Positions 33,101 to 40,978 are shown, counted from the first letter of the stretch. The stretch is DNA of 64,000 nucleotides from Actinacidiphila bryophytorum (GCF_016916835.1 NZ_JAFFIX010000010.1:62001-126000), one strand, 5' to 3'. The notes: generated by a model from the sequence alone, not told the origin. A program made the numbers and translations.

Positions 33101-33235
33101 CCGGCCGGTGGGCCGGCCGCCGGTGACCGGGCCGGGAGCGACCGGCAGGACCGGATGAGACAGGGGCGGGGCGCGGCAGGCCTGTGGGGGGCTGCCGTAC
33201 CCCGCCCCATCGCGCTGTGGCCTGCACCGGGACCC

Positions 33236-33249
33236 GGAGAGCGCTCTCC
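33236..33249. promoter_or_regulatory. LacI operator GGAGAGCGCTCTCC upstream of lacI
   Basis: A perfect 14-bp palindrome with the same core as the GH3 and GH16 operators. It lies at the -35 position of the lacI promoter and 23 bp from the start codon, so it points to autorepression. Confidence 0.8.
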
Positions 33250-33258
33250 CGCCCATGG

Positions 33259-33264
33259 TATAAC
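33259..33264 (+). promoter_or_regulatory. -10 box TATAAC of lacI; probable leaderless transcript
   Basis: TATAAC ends seven bases before the ATG at 33272, so the transcription start would coincide with the start codon. No ribosome site is present before the ATG, which agrees with a leaderless mRNA. Confidence 0.6.
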
Positions 33265-33271
33265 TGCACGC

Positions 33272-34324
33272 ATGACGAGCAGCCGTCCGGCGGGGCCACG
33301 CCAGCCCACTCTGGAAGACGTCGCCCGGTCGGCCGGGGTGTCGCGGGCGACGGTCTCGCGGGTGGTCAACGGGACGCGGAATGTGGACCCGGAGATCCAG
33401 CGGATCGTCCAGGAGGCGGTGGCGGCCACCGGTTACGTGCCCAACCGGGCGGCCAGGACCCTGGTCACCCGGCGCACCGACTCGGTGGCCCTGGTCTTCT
33501 CGGTGCCGGCCCACCGCACCGCGGACGACCCCTTCCTCGGCCAGGTGTTCAGCGACCCCTTCTTCGGGCGGGTGGTCGGCGGCCTGCTGACGGTGCTGCG
33601 CCCGCGCGGGGTGCACCCGGTGCTGATGCTCGCCGACTCCGAGGACGCCCGGCACACCCTGGTGGCCAACCTGCGCCAGGAGCACATCGACGGGGTGGCG
33701 CTGGTGTCGATAGCACCGGGCGACTCGCTGCCCTTCCTGCTGACCGAGGCGGGCCTGCCGACGGTGCTGTTCGCGCGGCCCTCGACGCCGATCCCGATCA
33801 GTTACGTGGACGTGGCGCAGCAGGCGGGCGCGCGGCTGGCGGCGGAAAGGCTGCTGGCCCGCGGGTGCCGGCGGATCACCACGGTCGCCGGCCCCTTCGA
33901 CTCGCCGGCCGGGCAGGACCGGCTCGCCGGTTTCCGTGCGGCGATGGCCGAGCACGGGCATGCGTATGTGCCCAGCGTTGAGGGCAGTTTCACGCAGGTC
34001 GGCGGCGAGCGGGCGATGCGCGAGCTGCTGGAGCGCTACCCCGACACCGACGGGGTCTTCGTCGCCAACGACCTGATGGCGCAGGGCGCGCTGCTGGTGC
34101 TGCGGGACCAGGGGCGGCGGGTGCCCGAGGACGTGGCGGTGATCGGCTTCGACGACAGCAGCGCGGCGCTCGCCTCCCGGCCGCTGCTGACCACGATCCG
34201 GCAGCCGGTGGAGGACATGGCGGCGGAGATGGCGCGGCTGCTGATGGCGCTGATCGACGACCCGTCGCAGCAGACCCGTTCGGTGATCTTCAAGACGTCG
34301 CTGGTGGAGCGGGACTCCGCCTGA
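33272..34324 (+). CDS. LacI-family repressor of the beta-glucan regulon
   Basis: A 350-residue LacI/GalR repressor. Helix-turn-helix at residues 13-40 (TLEDVARSAGVSRATVSRVV), hinge helix around VPNRAARTLVTRRT, then the sugar-binding core with the C-terminal VAVIGFDDSSAALASRPLLT and IRQPVEDMAAEMARLL. It follows the GH3/GH16 pair, and its own promoter has the same GAGCGCTC palindrome as theirs. I therefore infer that it represses all three, and possibly the GH6 and Cip1 genes, until a short gluco-oligosaccharide is bound. A separate CebR encoded elsewhere could share the shorter sites. Probably translated from a leaderless mRNA. Confidence 0.92.
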   Translation: MTSSRPAGPRQPTLEDVARSAGVSRATVSRVVNGTRNVDPEIQRIVQEAVAATGYVPNRAARTLVTRRTDSVALVFSVPAHRTADDPFLGQVFSDPFFGRVVGGLLTVLRPRGVHPVLMLADSEDARHTLVANLRQEHIDGVALVSIAPGDSLPFLLTEAGLPTVLFARPSTPIPISYVDVAQQAGARLAAERLLARGCRRITTVAGPFDSPAGQDRLAGFRAAMAEHGHAYVPSVEGSFTQVGGERAMRELLERYPDTDGVFVANDLMAQGALLVLRDQGRRVPEDVAVIGFDDSSAALASRPLLTTIRQPVEDMAAEMARLLMALIDDPSQQTRSVIFKTSLVERDSA

Positions 34325-34351
34325 CGCCCGGCCGGCGGCCCGCGGCCGCGG

Positions 34352-35140
34352 TCACGCGGCGGGCGCGCCGTCCTCGGCCGGGACGGCGATGGCAGTCGCC
34401 AGCAGGCCGTCACGGACGATCCAGCGGCCGGTGAAGACCTCGGGGCCGACGCCGTCGGCGAGCAGCGGCCCGGGCAGCAGCACTCGGGCGGTGTAGCCGC
34501 CGAGGCCGGTGACGGCCAGGGCCTCCCCACCGGGCGCGCGCCGGTCCGCCGTGCCGGCATCCGTACCCGTACCCGTACCCGTACCCGTGTCCGTCCCGTC
34601 CGGCCCGGCGGTGAACAGGAGTTCGGCTTCCTGGAAGCTGAGGAAGCGGTGGTGGTAGGGATACCAGGCCTTGTAGACGGTCTCCTTGGCGCTGAAGAAC
34701 AGCCGGTCCCAGTGGATGTCCGGTGCGCGCAGGGCGAGTTCGGCGAGCGCGGCCCGTTCCGCGTCGGTGGCGACGATCGCGTCGAGGACGCCGTCGGGCA
34801 GCCGGTCGTGGGGTTCGGCGTCGATGCCGAGGGTGAGGATGTCGGTGCTGCGGGCGACGGCGGCGGCGCGGTAGCCCTCGCAGTGGGTGATGCTGCCGAC
34901 CACGCCGGCCGGCCACTGCGGGGCGCCCCGGTGCGGGTCGCGCAGCAGCGGTCCCGGCGGGACGCCCAGGCGGGCGAGGGCGGCGCGGGCGCAGGCACGC
35001 CCTGCGGCGTATTCGTGCCGCCGCTTGGGGACGGCGCGGGCGACGGCCGCGATCTCCTCGGGGTGCAGGGGCGCCTGGTCCAGCTCGGTGCCGTAGGCCG
35101 CACGGGAGAAGGCGCCTGCGGGCAGCAGGTGTTCGATCAC
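34352..35140 (-). CDS. pptT: 4'-phosphopantetheinyl transferase (Sfp/PptT type)
   Basis: A 262-residue enzyme that moves phosphopantetheine from CoA to a serine of acyl or peptidyl carrier proteins. Motifs: RRHEYAAGRACARAAL, SITHCEGYRAA, Mg-binding GIDAEP (D107, E109) and FFSAKETVYKAW (K152, E153). GTG 35140 overlaps the stop of the phosphoesterase gene (GTGA). A run of TG pairs (about residues 186-195) is coded by a 6-bp tandem repeat and interrupts the C-terminal region. Together with the upstream gene it matches the mycobacterial pptT-pptH pair. It is not inside a biosynthetic gene cluster here, so it is likely a general activator for several pathways. Confidence 0.9.
   Translation of the reverse strand: MIEHLLPAGAFSRAAYGTELDQAPLHPEEIAAVARAVPKRRHEYAAGRACARAALARLGVPPGPLLRDPHRGAPQWPAGVVGSITHCEGYRAAAVARSTDILTLGIDAEPHDRLPDGVLDAIVATDAERAALAELALRAPDIHWDRLFFSAKETVYKAWYPYHHRFLSFQEAELLFTAGPDGTDTGTGTGTGTDAGTADRRAPGGEALAVTGLGGYTARVLLPGPLLADGVGPEVFTGRWIVRDGLLATAIAVPAEDGAPAA
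34561..34596. repeat. 6-bp tandem repeat in the phosphopantetheinyl transferase gene
   Basis: Four perfect copies of CCGTAC followed by two variants (CCGTGT, CCGTCC), coding for alternating Thr-Gly. Copy-number change is in frame (two residues per unit). Confidence 0.85.
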
Positions 35141-36003
35141 CGGCGGGCCGCCCGGCGGGGGCCTTCGAGGATGCGCCGGGGTCCCTGGGGGCCGGAGGCG
35201 CGGCGGCCCCATTCGCGGGGGTAGCCGAGCGAGACCTCGGTGAAGCGGACGCCGTCGCGCCAGATGACCCGGGGGATGTGGAGGTGGCCGTAGACGACCT
35301 CGGCGGCGCGGTAGCGGGTGTGCCACTGCTCGGTCAGCTCGGTGCCGCACCACAGGGCGAACTCGGGGTGGTGGAGGATCTCGGTGGGTTCGCGGTGCAG
35401 CGGCCAGTGGTTGGCCAGCACGGTGGGCAGGGCGGGGTCGAGCGCGTCGAGGCGGCGGGCGGTCTCGGCGACCCTGGCGCGGCACCAGTCGTCGAGCCCT
35501 TCGAGCGGGTCGGGGTGCAGCAGCATCTCGTCGGTGCAGACGACGCCGGCGGCGCGGGCCTTCGCGAGCGCCTCGTCCTTGGTGCCGGCGCCGGGGGTGC
35601 CGTCACGCCAGGTGTAGTCGTAGAGCAGGAACATCGGGACGACCGCGACGGGCCCCTGCGGCCCCTCCCACAGCGGGTAGGGGTCCTCGGGGGTGATCAC
35701 GCCGAGGGCGCGGGCCTGCTCGACCAGGTGGCGGTAGCGGTCCTGGCCGCGCAGCTGGACGGGGTCGCCGGGCGGTGTCCACAGCTCGTGGTTGCCGGGC
35801 AGCCAGATGACGGTGGAGAAGTGCCGGGTGAGGGTGCTCAGCGCCCAGGTGATGTCGGTGGTGCGCTCGGCGACGTCGCCCGCGACGAGAAGCCAGTCGT
35901 CGTCGTGCTCCGGCCGCAGCTGCTCGACGATCTCCCGGTTGGCCGCGTATCCGACGTGCAGGTCGCTGATGGCGAGCAGGTGCGCGCCGTCAGGGCCGGT
36001 CAT
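35137..36003 (-). CDS. pptH: PptH-like metallophosphoesterase (phosphopantetheinyl hydrolase)
   Basis: A 288-residue calcineurin-type phosphoesterase with the full metal set: SDLHVG, VAGDVAER, GNHELW, ANHWPL and VYGHLHIP. The sequence outside the motifs (MFLLYDYTWRDG, EFALWCGTELTEQWHTRY, RFTEVSLGYPREW) closely follows what I recall of Rv2795c (PptH) of Mycobacterium tuberculosis, which removes phosphopantetheine from carrier proteins and opposes PptT. Here too the transferase gene is next to it, overlapping by four bases. ATG 36003 in turn overlaps the sigma factor stop. So the cell appears to make writer and eraser of carrier-protein activation together. Confidence 0.88.
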   Translation of the reverse strand: MTGPDGAHLLAISDLHVGYAANREIVEQLRPEHDDDWLLVAGDVAERTTDITWALSTLTRHFSTVIWLPGNHELWTPPGDPVQLRGQDRYRHLVEQARALGVITPEDPYPLWEGPQGPVAVVPMFLLYDYTWRDGTPGAGTKDEALAKARAAGVVCTDEMLLHPDPLEGLDDWCRARVAETARRLDALDPALPTVLANHWPLHREPTEILHHPEFALWCGTELTEQWHTRYRAAEVVYGHLHIPRVIWRDGVRFTEVSLGYPREWGRRASGPQGPRRILEGPRRAARR

Positions 36004-36986
36004 GAGGACTCCCGTTGCTGGTCGCGGTCGTGCTCCTGGTCGCGGTCGTGTTGCCCGGCGCCGCGGTCGTGTTGCCCGGCGCCGTCGTGTTCCCGGTCGC
36101 GGTCCCGTTCCCGGGCGGCGAGGCGGGTGAGCTTGTCGGGGTTGAGCACGGCGAAGACCCCGTGGATGACGCCGTCCTCGATGTCGAGCAGGACGAGCTG
36201 GTCCTTGCCGTCGACGGTGAGCCACAGCGCGGGCTGGCCGTTGCTCTCGGTGAGCCGGGCTGTGTCGATGGGGAAGCGGCGGGCGAGGCCGAGGACGAAG
36301 GCGATGACCCGGTCGCGGCCGGCGATGGGGTTCAGGGCGGCGCGGGCGCGGCCGCCGCCGTCGTTCCATGCGGTGACGTCCTCGCTGAGCATGCCGGTGA
36401 GCGCGTCGAGGTCGCCGCCGCGTGCGGCGTCCAGGAAGCGGGTGAGGAGTCTGGCGTGGTCCTCGCCGGTGGGCCGGAAGCGGTCGCCGCGGGCGGCGGC
36501 GAGCCGGGTGGTGGCGCGGTGGTGCAGCTGGCGGCAGTTGGCCGCGGTGCCGCCGACGATGGCGGCGATGGCGTCGTAGGGCATCTCGAAGGCCTCGCGG
36601 AGCACGAAGGCGGCCCGCTCCGGCGGGGTGAGCTGCTCCATCAGGTACAGCGTGGCGTAGGAGAGGGTGTCGCGCAGTTCCGCGGTGTCCAGCGGCCCGA
36701 GTTCGCCGGTGTCGGCGGGCTCCGGCAGCCAGGGGCCGACGTAGGCCTCGCGGGTGGCGCGGGCGGAGCGGAGCTGGTCGAGGGCGAGCCGGGAGACGAC
36801 GGTGACGAGGAAGGCGCGCGGTTCGCGTACCTGGTCGCGGTCGGTGCGGGTCCAGCGCAGATACGCCTCCTGCACGACGTCCTCGGCGTCCCACATGCTG
36901 CCGAGCAGCCGGTAGCCGAGGCCGAGCAGCAGCGGGCGGTACTGCTCGAAGAGGGACTCGGGTGCGTCGGCGGTGACGGCGGCCAC
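36000..36986 (-). CDS. ECF41-family sigma factor with SnoaL-like C-terminal domain
   Basis: A 328-residue sigma factor. Region 2 (SLFEQYRPLLLGLGYRLLGS, WDAEDVVQEAYLRW) and region 4 (LTPPERAAFVLREAFEMPYD, CRQLHHRATTRLAAAR) are followed by a SnoaL/NTF2-like domain (about 195-290) with the ECF41 signatures NDGGGR and NPDKL. In this group the extra domain regulates the sigma factor from within, replacing an anti-sigma factor. The C-terminus is an Asp/Arg/His/Gln repeat (DREHDGAGQHDRGAGQHDRD). GTG 36986 has GGAGG seven bases upstream, inside the end of the S4 gene. It is co-transcribed with the pptH-pptT pair, an arrangement I do not know from elsewhere. Confidence 0.88.
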   Translation of the reverse strand: MAAVTADAPESLFEQYRPLLLGLGYRLLGSMWDAEDVVQEAYLRWTRTDRDQVREPRAFLVTVVSRLALDQLRSARATREAYVGPWLPEPADTGELGPLDTAELRDTLSYATLYLMEQLTPPERAAFVLREAFEMPYDAIAAIVGGTAANCRQLHHRATTRLAAARGDRFRPTGEDHARLLTRFLDAARGGDLDALTGMLSEDVTAWNDGGGRARAALNPIAGRDRVIAFVLGLARRFPIDTARLTESNGQPALWLTVDGKDQLVLLDIEDGVIHGVFAVLNPDKLTRLAARERDRDREHDGAGQHDRGAGQHDRDQEHDRDQQRESS

Positions 36987-36989
36987 GGG

Positions 36990-37406
36990 TCAGCCTCCGG
37001 TGCGGGGGCGGGCCGAGCCGTGCAGCCGCAGCCTTTCCAGGTCGCGCCGGTCGCGCTTGGTGGGGCGTCCTGCGCCGCGGTCGCGCAGGCCCAGGGCGAG
37101 GACGTCCTCGCGGGGCGGCGGGGGCGGGCTGTTGTCCACGAAGCAGTCGGCGGCGATGGCGGCGCCGACCCGCTTGTTCAGCACCTTGGACACCACGACG
37201 ATCCGCTCGCGCCCCGCGTGGTGCAGCCGCACCTCGTCGCCCGGCTTGACGGACTGGGCGGGCTTGACCCGCTCGCCGTTGACCCGGACGTGCCCGGCGC
37301 GGCACGCGGCGGCGGCCAGCGAGCGGGTCTTGGTGAGCCGTACGCACCAGATCCAGCTGTCGACCCGCACGCTCCCGGCGTGCCCTTCCTGTGCAGCAGC
37401 TGCCAT
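36990..37406 (-). CDS. S4-domain RNA-binding protein (Hsp15-like)
   Basis: A 138-residue basic protein. The S4 fold occupies residues 14-80 (VRVDSWIWCVRLTKTRSLAA, AGHVRVNGERVKPAQSVKPG), followed by RIVVVSKVLNKRVGAAIAAD and a basic tail (TKRDRRDLERLRLHGSARPR). This is the layout of HslR/Hsp15, which rescues stalled 50S subunits carrying nascent chains in E. coli. ATG 37406 has no strong ribosome site. It is three bases before the sigma factor gene, so it is the first gene of the four-gene operon with sigma, pptH and pptT. Whether that linkage is functional is unknown. Confidence 0.87.
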   Translation of the reverse strand: MAAAAQEGHAGSVRVDSWIWCVRLTKTRSLAAAACRAGHVRVNGERVKPAQSVKPGDEVRLHHAGRERIVVVSKVLNKRVGAAIAADCFVDNSPPPPPREDVLALGLRDRGAGRPTKRDRRDLERLRLHGSARPRTGG

Positions 37407-37481
37407 ACCTGTGAGCCTAACGCGGCGGGCGGCGGCAGCACACGGTGTTTCCCGCGGGGCGCGGGGGTACTCCCGCGCCGG

Positions 37482-38231
37482 TCAGCGGCCCAGTGCGGCG
37501 CCGCCGTTGACGTGCAGGATCTGCGCGGTGGTGTACGCGGCGGCCGGCGCCGCCAGGTACTGCACGGCGGCGGCGATCTCGGCGGGGTGCCCGGGCTGCC
37601 CGGTGAGGGACTGGGCGACCCGGGAGGCGACGAACTCCGGGGTGGCGCGGTCGCCGAAGAACTCGGTCCCGCCGACGAAGCCGGGCGCCACCGCGTTGAC
37701 GGTGATGCCGTCGGCGCCGACGCGCTGGGCCAGTTCGAAGGTGTAGGCGTGCACGGCGGCCTTGGCGCCGCCGTAGGAGCCGGGGCCGCGCAGGGCGGCG
37801 ATGGAGGACATGTGGACGATGCGGCCGCCGGGCCTGCTGATGTGCGGCAGCAGGGCCTCGGTGAGCAGGACCGCGGTCAGCACGTTGGCGTGGAAGTTGC
37901 GCAGGTAGCCGTCGGCGATGCCTTCGAGGGTGCCGTCGTGGCCGGCGGCGACGTTGCCGCCGGCGTTGGTGACCAGGACGTCGACCGGGCCGCCCGCGGT
38001 GATGTGGGCGGCGGCTGCGCGGACCTGGGCGGGGTCGGAGAGGTCGGCGGCGAAGTGGTCGGCGAGGCCCTTGCCGCAGGTGTCCTCGATCTCCTGTGCC
38101 GCGGTGCGCAGGACGTCCTCGCGGCGGCCGATGAGGGTGACGTGTTCGCCGTCGGCGGCGAAGGCGGCCGCGGTGGCCCTGCCGATTCCGGTGCCGCCGC
38201 CCGACACCACGACGCGACGCTGCTGAGCCAC
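37482..38231 (-). CDS. Short-chain dehydrogenase/reductase
   Basis: A 249-residue classical SDR. Cofactor motif VVVSGGGTGIGRATA, then VLVTNAGGN, catalytic Ser in IVHMSSIAALRG, and YGGAKAA for the Tyr-Lys pair (SYGGAKAAVHAYTFELAQRV), ending ILHVNGGAALGR. The LIGRREDVL after beta-2 suggests NADP(H) preference. It is similar to 3-oxoacyl-ACP reductase-like proteins, but the substrate is unknown. ATG 38231; a perfect inverted repeat lies 27-45 bp upstream and is a likely operator. Its stop is 75 bp upstream of the S4 gene start, in the same direction. Confidence 0.9.
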   Translation of the reverse strand: MAQQRRVVVSGGGTGIGRATAAAFAADGEHVTLIGRREDVLRTAAQEIEDTCGKGLADHFAADLSDPAQVRAAAAHITAGGPVDVLVTNAGGNVAAGHDGTLEGIADGYLRNFHANVLTAVLLTEALLPHISRPGGRIVHMSSIAALRGPGSYGGAKAAVHAYTFELAQRVGADGITVNAVAPGFVGGTEFFGDRATPEFVASRVAQSLTGQPGHPAEIAAAVQYLAAPAAAYTTAQILHVNGGAALGR

Positions 38232-38257
38232 GGTCCCACTCCTCTGCCCGTTCCGAC

Positions 38258-38276
38258 ATGTGAATCTCGGTCACAT
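38258..38276. promoter_or_regulatory. Inverted repeat ATGTGA-N7-TCACAT upstream of SDR
   Basis: Six-base arms with the seven-base spacer ATCTCGG. The arms equal the CRP consensus TGTGA/TCACA, but the spacer is one base longer than the standard six. A GATATGAAC follows, perhaps part of a -10 region. The site could serve a CRP, TetR or MarR protein encoded elsewhere. Confidence 0.5.
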
Positions 38277-38367
38277 ACGGATATGAACGCTAGGCAGCGG
38301 CGCCGGTCGTGTCAACCGCCCCCGGTCCCGGGCCGGGAGGCGGCACGGCCCGCGGCGGGCAGGCCGC

Positions 38368-39624
38368 TCAGCGGGCGTAGACCGCCACGAAGTCACGGGT
38401 GGCCTGGGTGTAGTAGCGGTCCGGCGGGTCCTCGAAGTCAAGGATGTTGGTGGGCTTGGGGTCGGCCGGGGTGCGGCTGCCGTCGTAGGACATGAAGGAC
38501 GGCCAGGCCCTGTTCATGTCCAGCGGCATGGCGCGCACCGCACCGGCCCGCTGCATCAGCTGCGCCAGCGTCTGCGCGGACAGCGCCTGGCCGACGACCA
38601 TGACGACGTCGCCCTGCGCGGTGACGCCGACGCCGGAGCGCGGCACGTACATCCGGCTCTGGTCACTGACGCCCCACTTGGAGTCGTCGCCGATGTCGGG
38701 GACGACCCGGCCGCCGTCGACCATCAGCTCCAGGCACTGGCGTACGCCCGTGACGTCGGGCGTCATGCGCACGTCGCGGCCCCACACGCCGATGCGGATG
38801 GAGCCGTCGCGGTAGAAGACCTCGGAGGCGGCGCCGTCGCGCAGCTCGCCCGCGGTGCGGCCGTCGAGGTAGAAGCCGCCGCGCGAGCCGCCGTCGGTGA
38901 TGCGGAAGCCGCCGTTCCAGGTGGCGACAAGGCCGGTGCGCTGCCCCTCGGGGATGGTCGGCGGCACGTCGAAGGTGCCGCCGGGCTCGCGGAAGCCGGG
39001 GTGCAGCTGGAAGCGGGAGTACTTGCCGCTGATCCAGGCCACGGCGGCCTCGTAGGAGGTGTGCTCGCCGTCGGGGCGCACATAGGTGCCCTGCACGATC
39101 GGCTGGCCGTGGGCCGCGGCCAGCGTGCGGTAGACGCCCTCGCCGGGCAGCGCCGGGCTGACCAGCGGCCGCATCGGGTCGCGCAGCGGGACCAGCGGCT
39201 GGGCGGGGACATGGGCCGGGGTGGGGACGGTGCCCTGGGTGGCCTTCATCCGGGCGAGGGCGTCGGCGGGCAGGTCGCCGCCGACCTTCGGCGGGTTCAT
39301 CGAGTACTGCATGTCCTCCAGCTTGTTCACCACGAAGCCGAGTTCGTGGTCGCGCGCCCATTCGGCGAGGCGGGCCGCCGTGCTGTCCTTGCCGGGGTAG
39401 GTCAGGGCCTGGCCGACGGACCAGCCGAGGGTGCCGACGCAGACCACGCAGACCCCGGTGATCCCGCGGGTGACCAGCCGGCGGCGGCGCAGCTGCTCCG
39501 GGGTGAGGTCGCGGCGGTGCTTCCACGGCAGCAGCCGGCGCCGGCGGCGGCCGGTGGCGGCGCCCGTGCCGCCCGCGTTCGCCGCCTGCCCCTCCGGCCG
39601 CGGCTCGGTGGTCTGCTGGCTCAT
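38368..39624 (-). CDS. Phosphodiester glycosidase family protein (membrane-anchored)
   Basis: A 418-residue protein with a cytoplasmic basic start (GRRRRRLLPWKHRRDLTPEQ), one transmembrane helix (LVTRGITGVCVVCVGTLGWS, about residues 49-68) and an outer domain of the NAGPA/phosphodiester glycosidase family (PF09992 type). Recognisable pieces are LVATWNGGFRITDGGSRGGF, ELMVDGGRVVPD, VGVTAQGDVVMVVGQALSAQ and AVRAMPLDMNRAWPSFMSYD. In animals the family uncovers mannose-6-phosphate; in bacteria it probably acts on cell-wall or exopolysaccharide glycosides. ATG 39624 has AAGGA five bases upstream. It is not obviously in an operon. Confidence 0.88.
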   Translation of the reverse strand: MSQQTTEPRPEGQAANAGGTGAATGRRRRRLLPWKHRRDLTPEQLRRRRLVTRGITGVCVVCVGTLGWSVGQALTYPGKDSTAARLAEWARDHELGFVVNKLEDMQYSMNPPKVGGDLPADALARMKATQGTVPTPAHVPAQPLVPLRDPMRPLVSPALPGEGVYRTLAAAHGQPIVQGTYVRPDGEHTSYEAAVAWISGKYSRFQLHPGFREPGGTFDVPPTIPEGQRTGLVATWNGGFRITDGGSRGGFYLDGRTAGELRDGAASEVFYRDGSIRIGVWGRDVRMTPDVTGVRQCLELMVDGGRVVPDIGDDSKWGVSDQSRMYVPRSGVGVTAQGDVVMVVGQALSAQTLAQLMQRAGAVRAMPLDMNRAWPSFMSYDGSRTPADPKPTNILDFEDPPDRYYTQATRDFVAVYAR

Positions 39625-39813
39625 CCCGGTCCTTCCCCGCTGTCACGTCCCCGCTGTCCTGATCTTCCGCTGATCTGCCTGTCCGACCGGGGCGGAGCCC
39701 AATCCCCGCGGCGCGAGAAGCACCCGCCCGCCGCAGCCCCGGCACCCTGGCGGGTGTACGTCCGCGGCGGCGGCACGGCGGCGTAGGGTGCCCCAGGACG
39801 AAGGGGGCGGCCG

Positions 39814-40818
39814 GTGGCGGTGCACGCGGTGGACGACGGGGCGGTGGACGCACTGCTGGCCAGGGGCGGTGTCGACGCGCGGCGGGTGGTCGCGCGGACG
39901 GCGCTGACCGGCGGGACGTACAACGCCCTCTACGGCGTGGAACTGGACGACGGCAGCCGGCTGGTCCTGAAGGTCCCGCCGCCGCCCGCCCGGCCCCGGC
40001 TGCGCTACGAGGCGGAACTGCTGTGCGGCGAGGCGCTCTTCTACGAGTCCGCCGCCGCGGTGGGGGTGCCCGCGCCGCGGGTGGTGCACAACGAGTGGGC
40101 CGAGGACGCCGCCGAGCCGCCCTTCCTGCTGATGACGCACGCGACCGGGGTGCCGTGGTACGAGGTCGCCGGGTCGCTCGCGGCAGGCGAGAAGCAGCGG
40201 CTGCGCGAGGAGCTGGGCGCCCTGGTGGGGCGGTTGCACACGGTGCGCGGCCCCGGCTTCGGCTACCCGGCGCAGAGCGTGGCCCCGCTGACCGACCGCT
40301 GGGCGCCGGCCTTCGAGGCGATGACACGCACCATCCTCGACGACGCCGAGGCCTTCGGGTCCTGGCTGCCGCGGCCCGCGGGCGGGATACGGGCGGTGCT
40401 GGCGGGCGGGGCCGCGGCGCTGGCCGAGGTGACGGAGCCCGCGCTGGTCCACTACGACCTGTGGCCCGGCAACGTCCTGCTGGACGGTGCGCCGGGGTCG
40501 CGTACGGTCGGCGCGCTCATCGACGGCGAGCGGATGTTCTGGGGCGACCCGCTGGCGGACTTCGCCTCGCTGTCGCTGATGGACGACCCGGCCGAGGACG
40601 ACCCGGCCTTCCTGGCCGGCTACGGGGCGGCCGGCGGGCGGACGTCCTTCGACGCGGCGGCCAGGGTCCGACTGGCCCTCTACCGCTGCTACCTGTACCT
40701 GATCATGCTGGCGGAGACGGTGCCGCGCGGCGCGGAGGGCGAACGCCTCACCTGGGTCAGGGACTTCACCGCGCCGCGGCTGACCGCCGCCCTGGACGCG
40801 GTCGCCGCCGGCAGCTGA
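39814..40818 (+). CDS. Aminoglycoside phosphotransferase family (APH) kinase
   Basis: A 334-residue protein-kinase-like small-molecule phosphotransferase. The N-lobe has LTGGTYNALYGVELDDGSRL and the Lys in LVLKVPPPP; the C-lobe has Brenner's motif LVHYDLWPGNVLL (H-x-D-x4-N) and the metal Asp in GALIDGERMFWGDPLADFAS. Start GTG 39814, with AAGGGGG upstream. The family phosphorylates antibiotics, sugars or choline-like compounds; this member does not show features of a known resistance enzyme. A small hairpin (40832-40838 with 40847-40853) follows. The exporter gene downstream has its own promoter region, so a link with it is only positional. Confidence 0.85.
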   Translation: MAVHAVDDGAVDALLARGGVDARRVVARTALTGGTYNALYGVELDDGSRLVLKVPPPPARPRLRYEAELLCGEALFYESAAAVGVPAPRVVHNEWAEDAAEPPFLLMTHATGVPWYEVAGSLAAGEKQRLREELGALVGRLHTVRGPGFGYPAQSVAPLTDRWAPAFEAMTRTILDDAEAFGSWLPRPAGGIRAVLAGGAAALAEVTEPALVHYDLWPGNVLLDGAPGSRTVGALIDGERMFWGDPLADFASLSLMDDPAEDDPAFLAGYGAAGGRTSFDAAARVRLALYRCYLYLIMLAETVPRGAEGERLTWVRDFTAPRLTAALDAVAAGS

Positions 40819-40881
40819 CCCCCACGCTGTAAAGGGCGCAGGCTTCCGCCCTTCACGCTGTCCGCATGCACCCGGCCCTGT

Positions 40882-40896
40882 GGGGCAGCTTGCCCC
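40882..40896. promoter_or_regulatory. Exporter operator 1, GGGGCAGCTTGCCCC
   Basis: Perfect GGGGCA-N3-TGCCCC palindrome; the dyad extends three further bases each side (TGT/ACA). First of three such sites upstream of the MFS exporter. Confidence 0.75.
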
Positions 40897-40909
40897 ACAG
40901 CCAACTTTC

Positions 40910-40924
40910 GGGGCATTCTGTTCC
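40910..40924. promoter_or_regulatory. Exporter operator 2, GGGGCATTCTGTTCC
   Basis: Same pattern with a degenerate right arm (TGTTCC for TGCCCC). It lies 28 bp after site 1 and 23 bp before site 3. Confidence 0.55.
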
Positions 40925-40932
40925 ATAGATGC

Positions 40933-40947
40933 GGGGCATCATGCCCC
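40933..40947. promoter_or_regulatory. Exporter operator 3, GGGGCATCATGCCCC
   Basis: Perfect GGGGCAT-C-ATGCCCC palindrome, ending 31 bp before the exporter ATG at 40979. Confidence 0.75.
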
Positions 40948-40978
40948 ACTTCCCCGAGCACGGGACAGGAGACCTCCC

